A stretch of 6,228 nt of DNA from the NCBI GenBank assembly GCA_900548745.1, contig URLQ01000155.1:1-6228 (forward strand), written 5' to 3'. This DNA comes from an uncultured Prevotella sp. (GTDB lineage Bacteria; Bacteroidota; Bacteroidia; Bacteroidales; Bacteroidaceae). The first letter of the stretch is position 1; each line of letters begins with the position of its first letter. The notes beneath the pieces were generated by a model. It was not told the DNA's origin. It made no database searches and saw nothing but the letters and a program-made list of their open reading frames with translations. Below are positions 1-5,517 of this stretch, piece after piece. A program made the position numbers and the translations under genes.

Positions 1-45
1 TTGCTCAGGAACTTATAAATAAAGTTAAATTATAGTGTTGCGGAA

Positions 46-246
46 TTAAGGATTGATACGAATAGCCACATCATAATCTTGTTGCAGAGGTGTTCCAACA
101 TTTCCTCTGTCACCGGTAATGCCAATTCCTGTATCGAGACTGTATATCAGTCTGTCCTTCTTCGTTCCGTCAGCGGAAGCTGTTGTTGTAATCAGACTCA
201 ATGCCAGTATAGACAGGCATATTGTGATTTTTCTTAATTTAATCAT
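46..246 (-). CDS. Small secreted protein of unknown function, 66 aa
   Basis: I do not recognise the family. The protein starts MIKLRK, followed by a hydrophobic stretch (about residues 7-22) and the small-residue end ASA, which fits signal peptidase I cleavage after Ala25. The predicted mature part is about 41 residues, begins DGTKKDR, has no cysteine, and ends DYDVAIRINP. A Lys/Arg-rich N-region, hydrophobic core and AxA site make export to the periplasm or outside likely. The gene is supported by a consensus Bacteroidota promoter about 70 bp upstream on the same strand. The glycine-rich middle and the ending could be the first strands of an outer-membrane barrel that has lost its remainder, but the frame ends in TAA and meets another stop seven codons later, so no continuation is visible. 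A genuine short secreted peptide is equally possible. Confidence 0.5.
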   Translation of the reverse strand: MIKLRKITICLSILALSLITTTASADGTKKDRLIYSLDTGIGITGDRGNVGTPLQQDYDVAIRINP

Positions 247-316
247 AGTATAAGTGTTTTTTATTATTAAATTGGGGTTTGTTGCTTTCTATTACATATT
301 GTCAATAAGGATTTTG

Positions 317-348
317 CAAAGATAAGCATTATATTTACAAAAAGCAAA
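317..348 (-). promoter_or_regulatory. Bacteroidota-type promoter for the small secreted protein
   Basis: On the minus strand, TTTG (348-345) and TATCTTTG (324-317) are separated by exactly 20 bp. This matches the known Bacteroides primary-sigma consensus TTTG-N19-21-TAnnTTTG at every defined position. Transcription would start near 310 and leave a leader of about 60 nt before the ATG at 246. Confidence 0.6.
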
Positions 349-403
349 TAAAAACCGGAAAAATTTGTCACTTATCAAACAAACAGTAAAGAAACCATGC
401 GTA

Positions 404-418
404 GTGTAAATTATACAC
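404..418. repeat. Short inverted repeat, possible operator
   Basis: GTGTA and TACAC form perfect 5-bp arms around AATTA. The dyad lies between the two divergent promoters, about 55 bp upstream of the minus-strand -33 box. Perfect arms this short occur often by chance in A/T-rich DNA, so a role as a regulator site is only a possibility. Confidence 0.2.
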
Positions 419-517
419 ACATAAACATTCTGAAAACAGTACATTATTTGTTTCTGGATTCATCTTTCAACTACCTATGTCTTAAAATAACGCACGATAA
501 CGCCCAACATCAATTCT

Positions 518-541
518 AAAAAACTAAACTTACCGAATTTC
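518..541 (+). repeat. Direct repeat, copy 1 of 2
   Basis: A 24-bp unit, six A's followed by CTAAACTTACCGAATTTC, which recurs at 563-586 with one difference (C at 529 versus G at 574). The two starts are 45 bp apart with an unrelated 21-bp spacer. The copies sit 75-98 bp upstream of the -33 box of the restriction gene promoter. This fits a paired binding site for a regulator, but no regulator gene is visible in the window. Confidence 0.7.
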
Positions 542-562
542 CATTTGAAATAAAACCAGTCA

Positions 563-586
563 AAAAAACTAAAGTTACCGAATTTC
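563..586 (+). repeat. Direct repeat, copy 2 of 2
   Basis: Second copy of the 24-bp unit: six A's, then CTAAAGTTACCGAATTTC. It matches copy 1 at 23 of 24 positions and ends 29 bp before the -33 box of the rightward promoter. The similarity stops sharply at both ends of the unit, which suggests that the unit itself is what is conserved and that this is not simply a recent duplication of a longer segment. Confidence 0.7.
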
Positions 587-615
587 TACGGAAAAGTCAC
601 TTACAGAAAAACAAA

Positions 616-647
616 TTTGCGTATAACAATAAAAATGAGTAGATTTG
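616..647 (+). promoter_or_regulatory. Bacteroidota-type promoter for the restriction-modification gene
   Basis: TTTG (616-619) and TAGATTTG (640-647) are separated by exactly 20 bp and match the Bacteroides consensus TTTG-N19-21-TAnnTTTG at every defined position. Transcription would begin near 654, leaving a leader of about 58 nt to the ATG at 712. The 24-bp direct repeats lie immediately upstream. Confidence 0.65.
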
Positions 648-711
648 CACTGACATATCCGCAACAACACGTTTTAAGCAGAAATGGATTCTTGAATAAA
701 ACATACTCAAA

Positions 712-3018
712 ATGGCAAAGAAAATCAAATTAGCAGAAAGCAGAGCAAGATATTTCACGAGAAAAATAGCTTCGGAAAAGGGATGGAACATAAACCACCC
801 CTCAAAAGGTGGCGATTTTCTGGAGGAACAGGAAATTAGCAGCTATTTGCCCGACACAGGTTTGGGAATGTCACGACCCGACTTTCTATTATGTCTGAAC
901 GGTAGTCCTGTCATTGTCATTGAGACCAAAAACGAAATTAAGAAGAACAATTCTGCCATAGAACAAGCTATAAGATATTGCAACGCCATAAACGAGCACG
1001 GAAAATACAATGTTAAGATTGCAATAGGTATAGCCGGTGAAGAAAGCAGCGGATACATCGTAGAGGTGAGATATTTACATCAAGGTTCATGGAAAGAGCT
1101 TCTCACAAAGGGCTACCCTATAACAGCCATTCTGTCGAAGGATGAATGCAGGAACGCTCTGACTTCGGACAACGCCACAACAGAACTCACCATCCCATCT
1201 ACTGCTGAGTTTGTCGACGCAGCAATAGAGGTGTCGAACATTTTGCGTTCTGCAAAAATTGAAACCACGCTCCGTCCAAAAGTTGTGGGAGCCATCACCA
1301 CAGCCATATATCAGGGCGACATCAATTTGGGAAGCACAAATATCCTTGCTGACATCAACAAGATGATGGCTGATACTATTAACAGCAGCTCGCATTTCGA
1401 CCAGCACAAGAAAGAGAAACTCATAGAATCTCTTACACTTGGCATAAACGACTACGGGAGACTATCACCGTACATTTTCAGAATTATATCCATTCTGAAA
1501 CGGTTAAACGTCAAAGCGGTTCTTCAGTCGGACGCCGATTTCTTGGGAATGTTCTACGAAGCTTTTCTGAGATATGGAGCCGACAACAACGCTATGGGAA
1601 TCGTGTTCACACCACGACATATAACAAGAATGTGTGCAAAAATCGCTGACCTGGAAATAGGACACAAAGCAATAGATATTGCATGTGGAACGGGCGGATT
1701 CCTTGTTGCCGCATTCGACAACATGAAAAAAAAATGCCACAGCTCTGAGGCTTTGGCTCTTGCCAGACAGTCTATATATGGATTTGACACCAATCCAACG
1801 GTGTGGGCTCTGTCATGCCTCAACATGTTTTTTAGGGGTGACGGCAAAAGCAACATCGAAAACGTTTCGTCGCTTGAACCGGAATCAAAGGAGAGCATCA
1901 GAATGAAATTCAACAGGGCTTTTCTCAATCCACCTTTCCATCAGGACGGCGAACCCGAACGTGACTTTATCGACGCTTCGATGGATGCTCTGATACAAGA
2001 CGGAATATTCATAGGCGTCGTATACGCTGGCGTGTTTGCGGATGAGGAGAATCAGGAATGGAGGGCAAATTTCATGAAAAAGCACACTTTAATCGGAATG
2101 ATAAGTCTGCCCGACGAATTGTTCTATCCCAACGCATCGGCAATCACGACAATTATGATTGCAAAAGCTCATGTTCCGCAGCCAGAGGACTCAGAGATTT
2201 TCATGGGAAGGATTGACAATGACGGATACATGAAGCAAAAGGGAAAGAGAATTGAATGTGAAGGGAATCAAATACCAGAAATGCTTTGCGAACTAAAAAG
2301 ATTCAGACTCGGGAAAAAGATAAAGCCAAAGAGGAACATCACCGTAGTAAAAGCAGAACTGCTGCGAAACGGAGCTGAATACAGTCCACAACAGTATATC
2401 CCGCAAGAGGTGCTTACTAATGACGACGTGCACTACCTAAACAAGGGTACTTTAATGTCATTGTTCCAAACGATAACGGGTTATCCAGATATAACAGACA
2501 GTATTAATCCTGACTTTGCGAATTTCGCAGGCAAGAAGATGTTGCCTCTTGGTATGACGGAAAAGTTGGAATACTTCTTCGACGTGAAGACTGGCAAGTC
2601 AAAAGGGATCAGCAAATATTCTGAGGGAATAACGCCCTACGTATCAAGTGGTGACGGAACGAACGGAATAGTAGGGCTGATTAGCAAAAGCGACCTTGAG
2701 ATTTGTGACGGTTGCATCACGGTGTCTGCATTCGGAACTGCATATCTACAACCCTGGAACTATATGGCAAGGGGTAACGGCGGAAGCTCCGTGAGGGTGC
2801 TTTTGCCAAAGTTCAACATGACCGTAGGTGAACCATTTTGGTTCATCGCACAAATAAACAGTCAGAAATGGAGATTCACGTATGCAAGACAAGCCATAAA
2901 ATCAAGACTCACGAAACTTTCGCTTACATCTCCTCCACAACACATTACAAAGGAATTTGACATCATAAGCAAGATATCTGACTTCAAAACGAAACTTTCA
3001 GAGCTTAGTGAAATATAG
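712..3018 (+). CDS. Single-chain type IIG restriction-modification enzyme (nuclease, N6-adenine methylase and one TRD)
   Basis: 768 aa. The N-terminal domain carries a PD-(D/E)XK nuclease core: P56-D57, then E71-T72-K73 at the end of a hydrophobic strand, in the style of HsdR N-terminal and BcgI nuclease domains. No helicase motifs follow, which excludes a type I R subunit. The middle is a HsdM-like methyltransferase: FTPRHI at 299-304, the AdoMet motif DIACGTGGF at 322-330 and the catalytic NPPF at 406-409, typical of N6-adenine methylases. From about residue 610 to 745 there is one HsdS-type target-recognition domain (ITPYVSSGDGTNGIVG from 640), followed by a helical tail. The enzyme should methylate its DNA site and cut unmodified DNA, defending against phages and plasmids. 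No separate S, M or controller gene is adjacent. The ATG at 712 fits the promoter and the domain start. Oddities are a run of nine A's after motif I and an open frame beyond the amber stop. The site recognised cannot be read from the sequence. Confidence 0.88.
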   Translation: MAKKIKLAESRARYFTRKIASEKGWNINHPSKGGDFLEEQEISSYLPDTGLGMSRPDFLLCLNGSPVIVIETKNEIKKNNSAIEQAIRYCNAINEHGKYNVKIAIGIAGEESSGYIVEVRYLHQGSWKELLTKGYPITAILSKDECRNALTSDNATTELTIPSTAEFVDAAIEVSNILRSAKIETTLRPKVVGAITTAIYQGDINLGSTNILADINKMMADTINSSSHFDQHKKEKLIESLTLGINDYGRLSPYIFRIISILKRLNVKAVLQSDADFLGMFYEAFLRYGADNNAMGIVFTPRHITRMCAKIADLEIGHKAIDIACGTGGFLVAAFDNMKKKCHSSEALALARQSIYGFDTNPTVWALSCLNMFFRGDGKSNIENVSSLEPESKESIRMKFNRAFLNPPFHQDGEPERDFIDASMDALIQDGIFIGVVYAGVFADEENQEWRANFMKKHTLIGMISLPDELFYPNASAITTIMIAKAHVPQPEDSEIFMGRIDNDGYMKQKGKRIECEGNQIPEMLCELKRFRLGKKIKPKRNITVVKAELLRNGAEYSPQQYIPQEVLTNDDVHYLNKGTLMSLFQTITGYPDITDSINPDFANFAGKKMLPLGMTEKLEYFFDVKTGKSKGISKYSEGITPYVSSGDGTNGIVGLISKSDLEICDGCITVSAFGTAYLQPWNYMARGNGGSSVRVLLPKFNMTVGEPFWFIAQINSQKWRFTYARQAIKSRLTKLSLTSPPQHITKEFDIISKISDFKTKLSELSEI
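1726..1734 (+). repeat. A9 homopolymer inside the methylase domain
   Basis: Nine consecutive A's encode Lys-Lys-Lys in MKKKC, about a dozen residues after the AdoMet-binding motif. Gain of one A would give a stop within a few codons. Loss of one A would shift the frame and stop near 1903. Either would remove the catalytic NPPF motif and the TRD. This makes it a candidate slippage tract, although in A/T-rich lysine codons it may simply be chance. Confidence 0.5.
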
Positions 3019-3150
3019 CAAAAGCTTGCCAAAGCGACATCAACGTTACTGAAACTGACTGCAAATCGGTTTAAGGTAAGTATGGATTATGATGAAAACA
3101 AACTTGTAAAAACAAGCAAAACATCTGCTTTTATTTCTCTATATCAATAA
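3019..3150 (+). other. Open frame continuing past the amber stop of the restriction gene
   Basis: After TAG at 3016-3018 the same frame continues for 43 codons to TAA at 3148-3150. The segment starts QKLAKATSTLLKLTANRF, an amphipathic helix-like stretch that would extend the helix before the stop (SDFKTKLSELSEI). HsdS-type proteins normally have a long conserved helix after the TRD, so an original longer C-terminus cut by a CAG-to-TAG change is plausible. The later part of the segment is less protein-like and overlaps terminator-like sequence, so chance openness remains possible. Confidence 0.3.
3114..3138 (+). terminator. Weak candidate terminator after the restriction gene
   Basis: AAGCA (3114-3118) and TGCTT (3126-3130) can pair around a 7-nt loop and are followed by a T-rich run (TTATTTCT). 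The 5-bp stem is A/T-rich and weak. It partly overlaps the upstream element of the next promoter. Confidence 0.25.
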
Positions 3151-3165
3151 TTTAGAGTAACTTTG
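3134..3165 (+). promoter_or_regulatory. Bacteroidota-type promoter for the ABC-F gene
   Basis: TAACTTTG (3158-3165) is an exact TAnnTTTG box. Exactly 20 bp upstream is TTTC (3134-3137), three of four bases of the TTTG element. Transcription would begin near 3172 and give a leader of about 97 nt, longer than needed for simple initiation. It probably serves the ABC-F gene and possibly grpE and dnaJ. Confidence 0.55.
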
Positions 3166-3176
3166 CAGCCGATTTT

Positions 3177-3210
3177 GCCTTATTGCGCTTTTTTTCATGC
3201 GCCAACAGGC
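3177..3210 (+). promoter_or_regulatory. Leader hairpin upstream of the ABC-F gene
   Basis: In the predicted leader, GCCT (3177-3180) can pair with AGGC (3207-3210). Inside it, TTGCGC (3183-3188) can pair with GCGC-AA (3199-3205, with C3203 bulged) around a loop containing seven T's. This G/C-rich stem stands out in an otherwise A/T-rich leader. The start codon of a possible leader peptide lies where the loop meets the 3' arm. A role in attenuation is an inference. Confidence 0.35.
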
Positions 3211-3247
3211 TAAGAAGATTATTATTATCACAAGTATACGTATATAA
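3197..3247 (+). CDS. Possible 16-codon leader peptide upstream of the ABC-F gene
   Basis: ATG at 3197 opens a short frame, MRQQAKKIIIITSIRI, ending in TAA at 3245-3247, which is 21 bp before the ABC-F start. It lies wholly inside the predicted leader transcript, its start overlaps the 3' side of the leader hairpin, and it has four consecutive isoleucine codons. Several antibiotic-induced ABC-F genes use translated leader peptides that stall ribosomes. Whether a YbiT-type gene does so is not something I can state as known. A run of A/T-rich codons can also arise by chance, so this entry is tentative. Confidence 0.22.
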   Translation: MRQQAKKIIIITSIRI

Positions 3248-3268
3248 TATAATAAGGTATAAGAACAA

Positions 3269-4882
3269 ATGATTACAGTAACCAATCTCGCTATTCAATT
3301 CGGAAAGAGAGTTCTCTACAAAGACGTTAATATCAAGTTCACTAACGGAAACATCTATGGTGTCATCGGTGCAAACGGTGCAGGTAAATCCACATTGCTC
3401 AAAGCCATCAGCGGAGAGCTGGAGCCAAATAAAGGTACTGTGGAGCTCGGACCGGGCGAGCGCCTTTCTGTCCTCGACCAGGACCACTTCAAATATGACG
3501 CCTACAGCGTGATGGACACCGTGCTCATGGGGCATGAGCCTCTGTGGCAGAACATGAAGGAGCGCGAGGCACTGTATGCTAAGCCTGAAATGACAGAGGA
3601 AGACGGAAACCGTGCTGCTGACCTGGAACTTAAATTCGCCGAGATGGACGGATGGAACGCAGAAAGCGACGCTGCACAGATGCTCTCTAACCTCGGCATC
3701 AAGGAGGATATGCACCAAAAGATGATGAGCGAGCTTTCAAATACAGAGAAAGTGCGCGTGATGCTGGCAAAGGCTCTGTTCGGACATCCCGACAACCTGT
3801 TGCTCGATGAGCCTACCAACGACCTGGATCTCGACACCGTACAGTGGCTTGAGGAGTATCTGAGCAATGTAGAGCAGACCGTTCTCGTGGTGAGCCACGA
3901 CCGTCACTTCCTTGATGCAGTCAGCACACAGACCGTTGACATCGACTTCGGAAAGGTTACTGTATTCTCAGGAAACTACTCGTTCTGGTACGAAAGTTCA
4001 CAGCTTGCCCTGCGACAGGCACAGAACCAGCGTCAGAAGGCAGAGGAAAAGCGTAAGGAGCTGGAGGAATTCATCCGCCGATTCTCTGCAAACGTGGCAA
4101 AGAGCAAGCAGACCACAAGCCGAAAGAAGATGCTCGAAAAACTCAACGTGGAGGAAATCAGACCTTCTTCACGTAAATATCCGGGTATCATCTTCCAGAT
4201 GGACCGTGAACCGGGAAACCAGATTCTGGAGGTTGAAGGACTGAAGGCTGTTGACACCGACGGCACAGTACTCTTCGACAACGTAAACTTCAATATAGAG
4301 AAAGGACAGAAAGTGGTGTTCCTCAGCCATAACCCTAAGGCAATGACTGCACTGTTTGAGATTATCAACGGCAACCGTGAGGCTCAGGCAGGAACATACA
4401 AATGGGGCGTAACCATCACTACAGCCTACCTGCCACTCGACAACACCGAGTTCTTCCAGAGCGACATGAACCTCGTAGACTGGCTGAGTCAGTTCGGCCC
4501 AGGCAACGAAGTGGTGATGAAGGGCTTCCTCGGAAGAATGTTGTTCAGCGGAGAAGAGGTACTGAAGAAAGTGAACGTATTGAGCGGAGGAGAGAAGATG
4601 CGCTGTATGATTGCACGTATGCAGCTCAAGAACGCAAACTGTCTGATTCTCGATACCCCAACCAACCACCTCGACCTTGAAAGTATCCAGGCTTTCAACA
4701 ACAACCTCGTAGGCTTCAAGGGAAATATCCTCTTCAGTAGCCACGACCACGAGTTCATACAGACCGTGGCAGACCGCATTATCGAGCTTACTCCAAAGGG
4801 CACTATCGACAAGCTGATGCAGTATGACGACTACATCTACGACGAGCAGCTCAAGGCACAGAGAGCAAAGATGTATGAATAA
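3269..4882 (+). CDS. ybiT: ABC-F family ATPase, YbiT group, with one degenerate ATP site
   Basis: 537 aa with two ABC domains and no membrane segment, so a soluble, ribosome-binding ABC-F protein and not a transporter. Length and local sequence (MGHEPLW, the PEMTEEDG stretch, the AEMDGW stretch) resemble E. coli YbiT. Domain 1 has an intact Walker A (GANGAGKST, 34-42), Walker B with catalytic glutamate (D180-E181) and switch H210, but its signature is LSNTEK (156-161) instead of LSGGEK. A basic helical linker, roughly 240-310, separates the domains and would contact the P-site tRNA. Domain 2 has the reverse pattern: signature LSGGEK (438-443) and H492 are intact, but Walker A has become SHNPKAMT (353-360, Lys replaced by Met359) and the catalytic Glu is Thr463 in LDTPTNHLD. 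Pairing across the dimer gives one complete site and one that should not hydrolyse ATP. Its exact role in translation is not known from sequence. The ATG at 3269 is 58 bp upstream-linked to grpE through its stop at 4882. Confidence 0.88.
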   Translation: MITVTNLAIQFGKRVLYKDVNIKFTNGNIYGVIGANGAGKSTLLKAISGELEPNKGTVELGPGERLSVLDQDHFKYDAYSVMDTVLMGHEPLWQNMKEREALYAKPEMTEEDGNRAADLELKFAEMDGWNAESDAAQMLSNLGIKEDMHQKMMSELSNTEKVRVMLAKALFGHPDNLLLDEPTNDLDLDTVQWLEEYLSNVEQTVLVVSHDRHFLDAVSTQTVDIDFGKVTVFSGNYSFWYESSQLALRQAQNQRQKAEEKRKELEEFIRRFSANVAKSKQTTSRKKMLEKLNVEEIRPSSRKYPGIIFQMDREPGNQILEVEGLKAVDTDGTVLFDNVNFNIEKGQKVVFLSHNPKAMTALFEIINGNREAQAGTYKWGVTITTAYLPLDNTEFFQSDMNLVDWLSQFGPGNEVVMKGFLGRMLFSGEEVLKKVNVLSGGEKMRCMIARMQLKNANCLILDTPTNHLDLESIQAFNNNLVGFKGNILFSSHDHEFIQTVADRIIELTPKGTIDKLMQYDDYIYDEQLKAQRAKMYE

Positions 4883-4940
4883 TCTGTCACATTTTATAAT
4901 TGGCAAGGTTTTTGCTAATAGCATATAAAAACATATTTCT

Positions 4941-5513
4941 ATGAGCAAGGAGAAAGATACAAAGAAAGAACAGGAGGAGTTGAAAGACTCCGAAATGGAA
5001 CAGAATACAGCGGCTACAGCCGAAACAGACAACGCAGAAAATGCAGAAAAGCAGGAAGAGAAAGATCCGCTTGAAGCTGCCAACGAACAGATTGCCGAAC
5101 TAAAAGACAAGTATCTGCGCAGTGTGGCAGAGTTTGACAACTACCGAAAGAGAACCATGAAGGAAAAAGCCGACCTGCTGCTCAACGGTGCTGAAAAGAC
5201 GGTGGCTGCCATTCTTCCAGTAATGGACGACATGGAGAGAGCTCTCGCCAATGCAGAGAAGTCTGACGACGTGGAGGCTCTCAGAGAAGGAATGAAACTC
5301 ATTTTCCAGAAATTCGAGAAATGCTTGTCAACACTCGGCGTAAGCAAGATTGAGACAAAGGATGCCGATTTCAACACCGACTACCACGAAGCAGTGGCTA
5401 TGGTGCCGGGAATGGGCGACGACAAGAAGGGCAAGGTGCTCGATTGCGTACAGACTGGATATACTCTGAACGACAAAGTTATTAGACATGCCAAAGTGGC
5501 TGTAGGACAATAG
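4941..5513 (+). CDS. grpE: GrpE, nucleotide-exchange factor of DnaK
   Basis: 190 aa, normal for the family. GrpE dimers release ADP from DnaK (Hsp70) in the cytoplasm and so reset the chaperone cycle, with a role as a heat sensor in some bacteria. Residues 1-45 are a charged, low-complexity tail rich in Glu, Lys, Ala and Asn. A long helix for dimerisation follows, containing FDNYRKR (65-71), then the helical bundle. The C-terminal beta domain that contacts DnaK shows HEAV (149-152), GKVLDCVQTGYTLNDKVIR (164-182) and the ending HAKVAV. The ATG at 4941 follows an A/T-rich stretch. The 58-bp gap after the ABC-F gene has no clear promoter or terminator, so read-through from upstream is likely. 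The stop is only 4 bp before dnaJ. No CIRCE (HrcA) operator is seen. Confidence 0.95.
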   Translation: MSKEKDTKKEQEELKDSEMEQNTAATAETDNAENAEKQEEKDPLEAANEQIAELKDKYLRSVAEFDNYRKRTMKEKADLLLNGAEKTVAAILPVMDDMERALANAEKSDDVEALREGMKLIFQKFEKCLSTLGVSKIETKDADFNTDYHEAVAMVPGMGDDKKGKVLDCVQTGYTLNDKVIRHAKVAVGQ

Positions 5514-5517
5514 AATT

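Larger units (their letters stand above)
247..711. other. Divergent A/T-rich intergenic region
   Basis: No convincing gene lies in these 465 bp on either strand. The region separates the leftward small secreted gene from the rightward restriction-modification gene. It holds a consensus promoter for each, a 15-bp dyad at 404-418, and two 24-bp direct repeats at 518-541 and 563-586. The rest is A-rich sequence without recognisable structure. The distance between the two promoters (about 270 bp) leaves ample room for regulation. Confidence 0.6.

Noticed and set aside
10..26. AACTT...AAGTT inverted repeat after the small secreted gene, as a terminator
   Set aside because: Only five A/T-rich base pairs, and no T-run follows on the minus strand side that would make a convincing terminator.
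518..586. The two 24-bp repeats as a CRISPR array
   Set aside because: There are only two units with a 21-bp spacer, an A-run at one end, no cas genes, and the position next to a promoter fits a regulatory site better.
712..3018. The gene as a type I HsdR subunit or a lone HsdM
   Set aside because: There are no helicase motifs as in HsdR, and the N-terminal nuclease core plus the C-terminal TRD go beyond a plain HsdM.
3103..3116. CTTGT-AAAA-ACAAG hairpin as the terminator of the restriction gene
   Set aside because: It is followed by CAAAACATC and not a T-run. It also competes with the AAGCA/TGCTT hairpin, which does have T's after it.
3152..3718. A 188-codon minus-strand open frame over the ABC-F leader and start
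   Set aside because: Antisense to the ABC-F domain 1 coding sequence and without recognisable protein features.
3912..4680. Plus-strand frames of 110 and 92 codons inside the ABC-F gene
   Set aside because: They overlap the ABC-F frame completely and have the Arg/Ser-rich composition of a shifted frame.
4900..4929. TTGGCA and TATAAA 18 bp apart before grpE, as a sigma-70-type promoter
   Set aside because: Bacteroidota primary sigma does not use the E. coli -35/-10 consensus, and no TAnnTTTG box is present in this gap.
4883..4940. CIRCE or sigma-32-like heat-shock element before grpE
   Set aside because: Neither the TTAGCACTC-N9-GAGTGCTAA dyad nor a CTTGAAA/CCCCAT pair is present.
4169..5140. 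A 323-codon open frame on the minus strand across the end of the ABC-F gene and the start of grpE
   Set aside because: It lies antisense to two certain genes, is Ser/Val/Leu/His-rich low-complexity sequence, and shows no domain. It follows from the codon use of the opposite strand.
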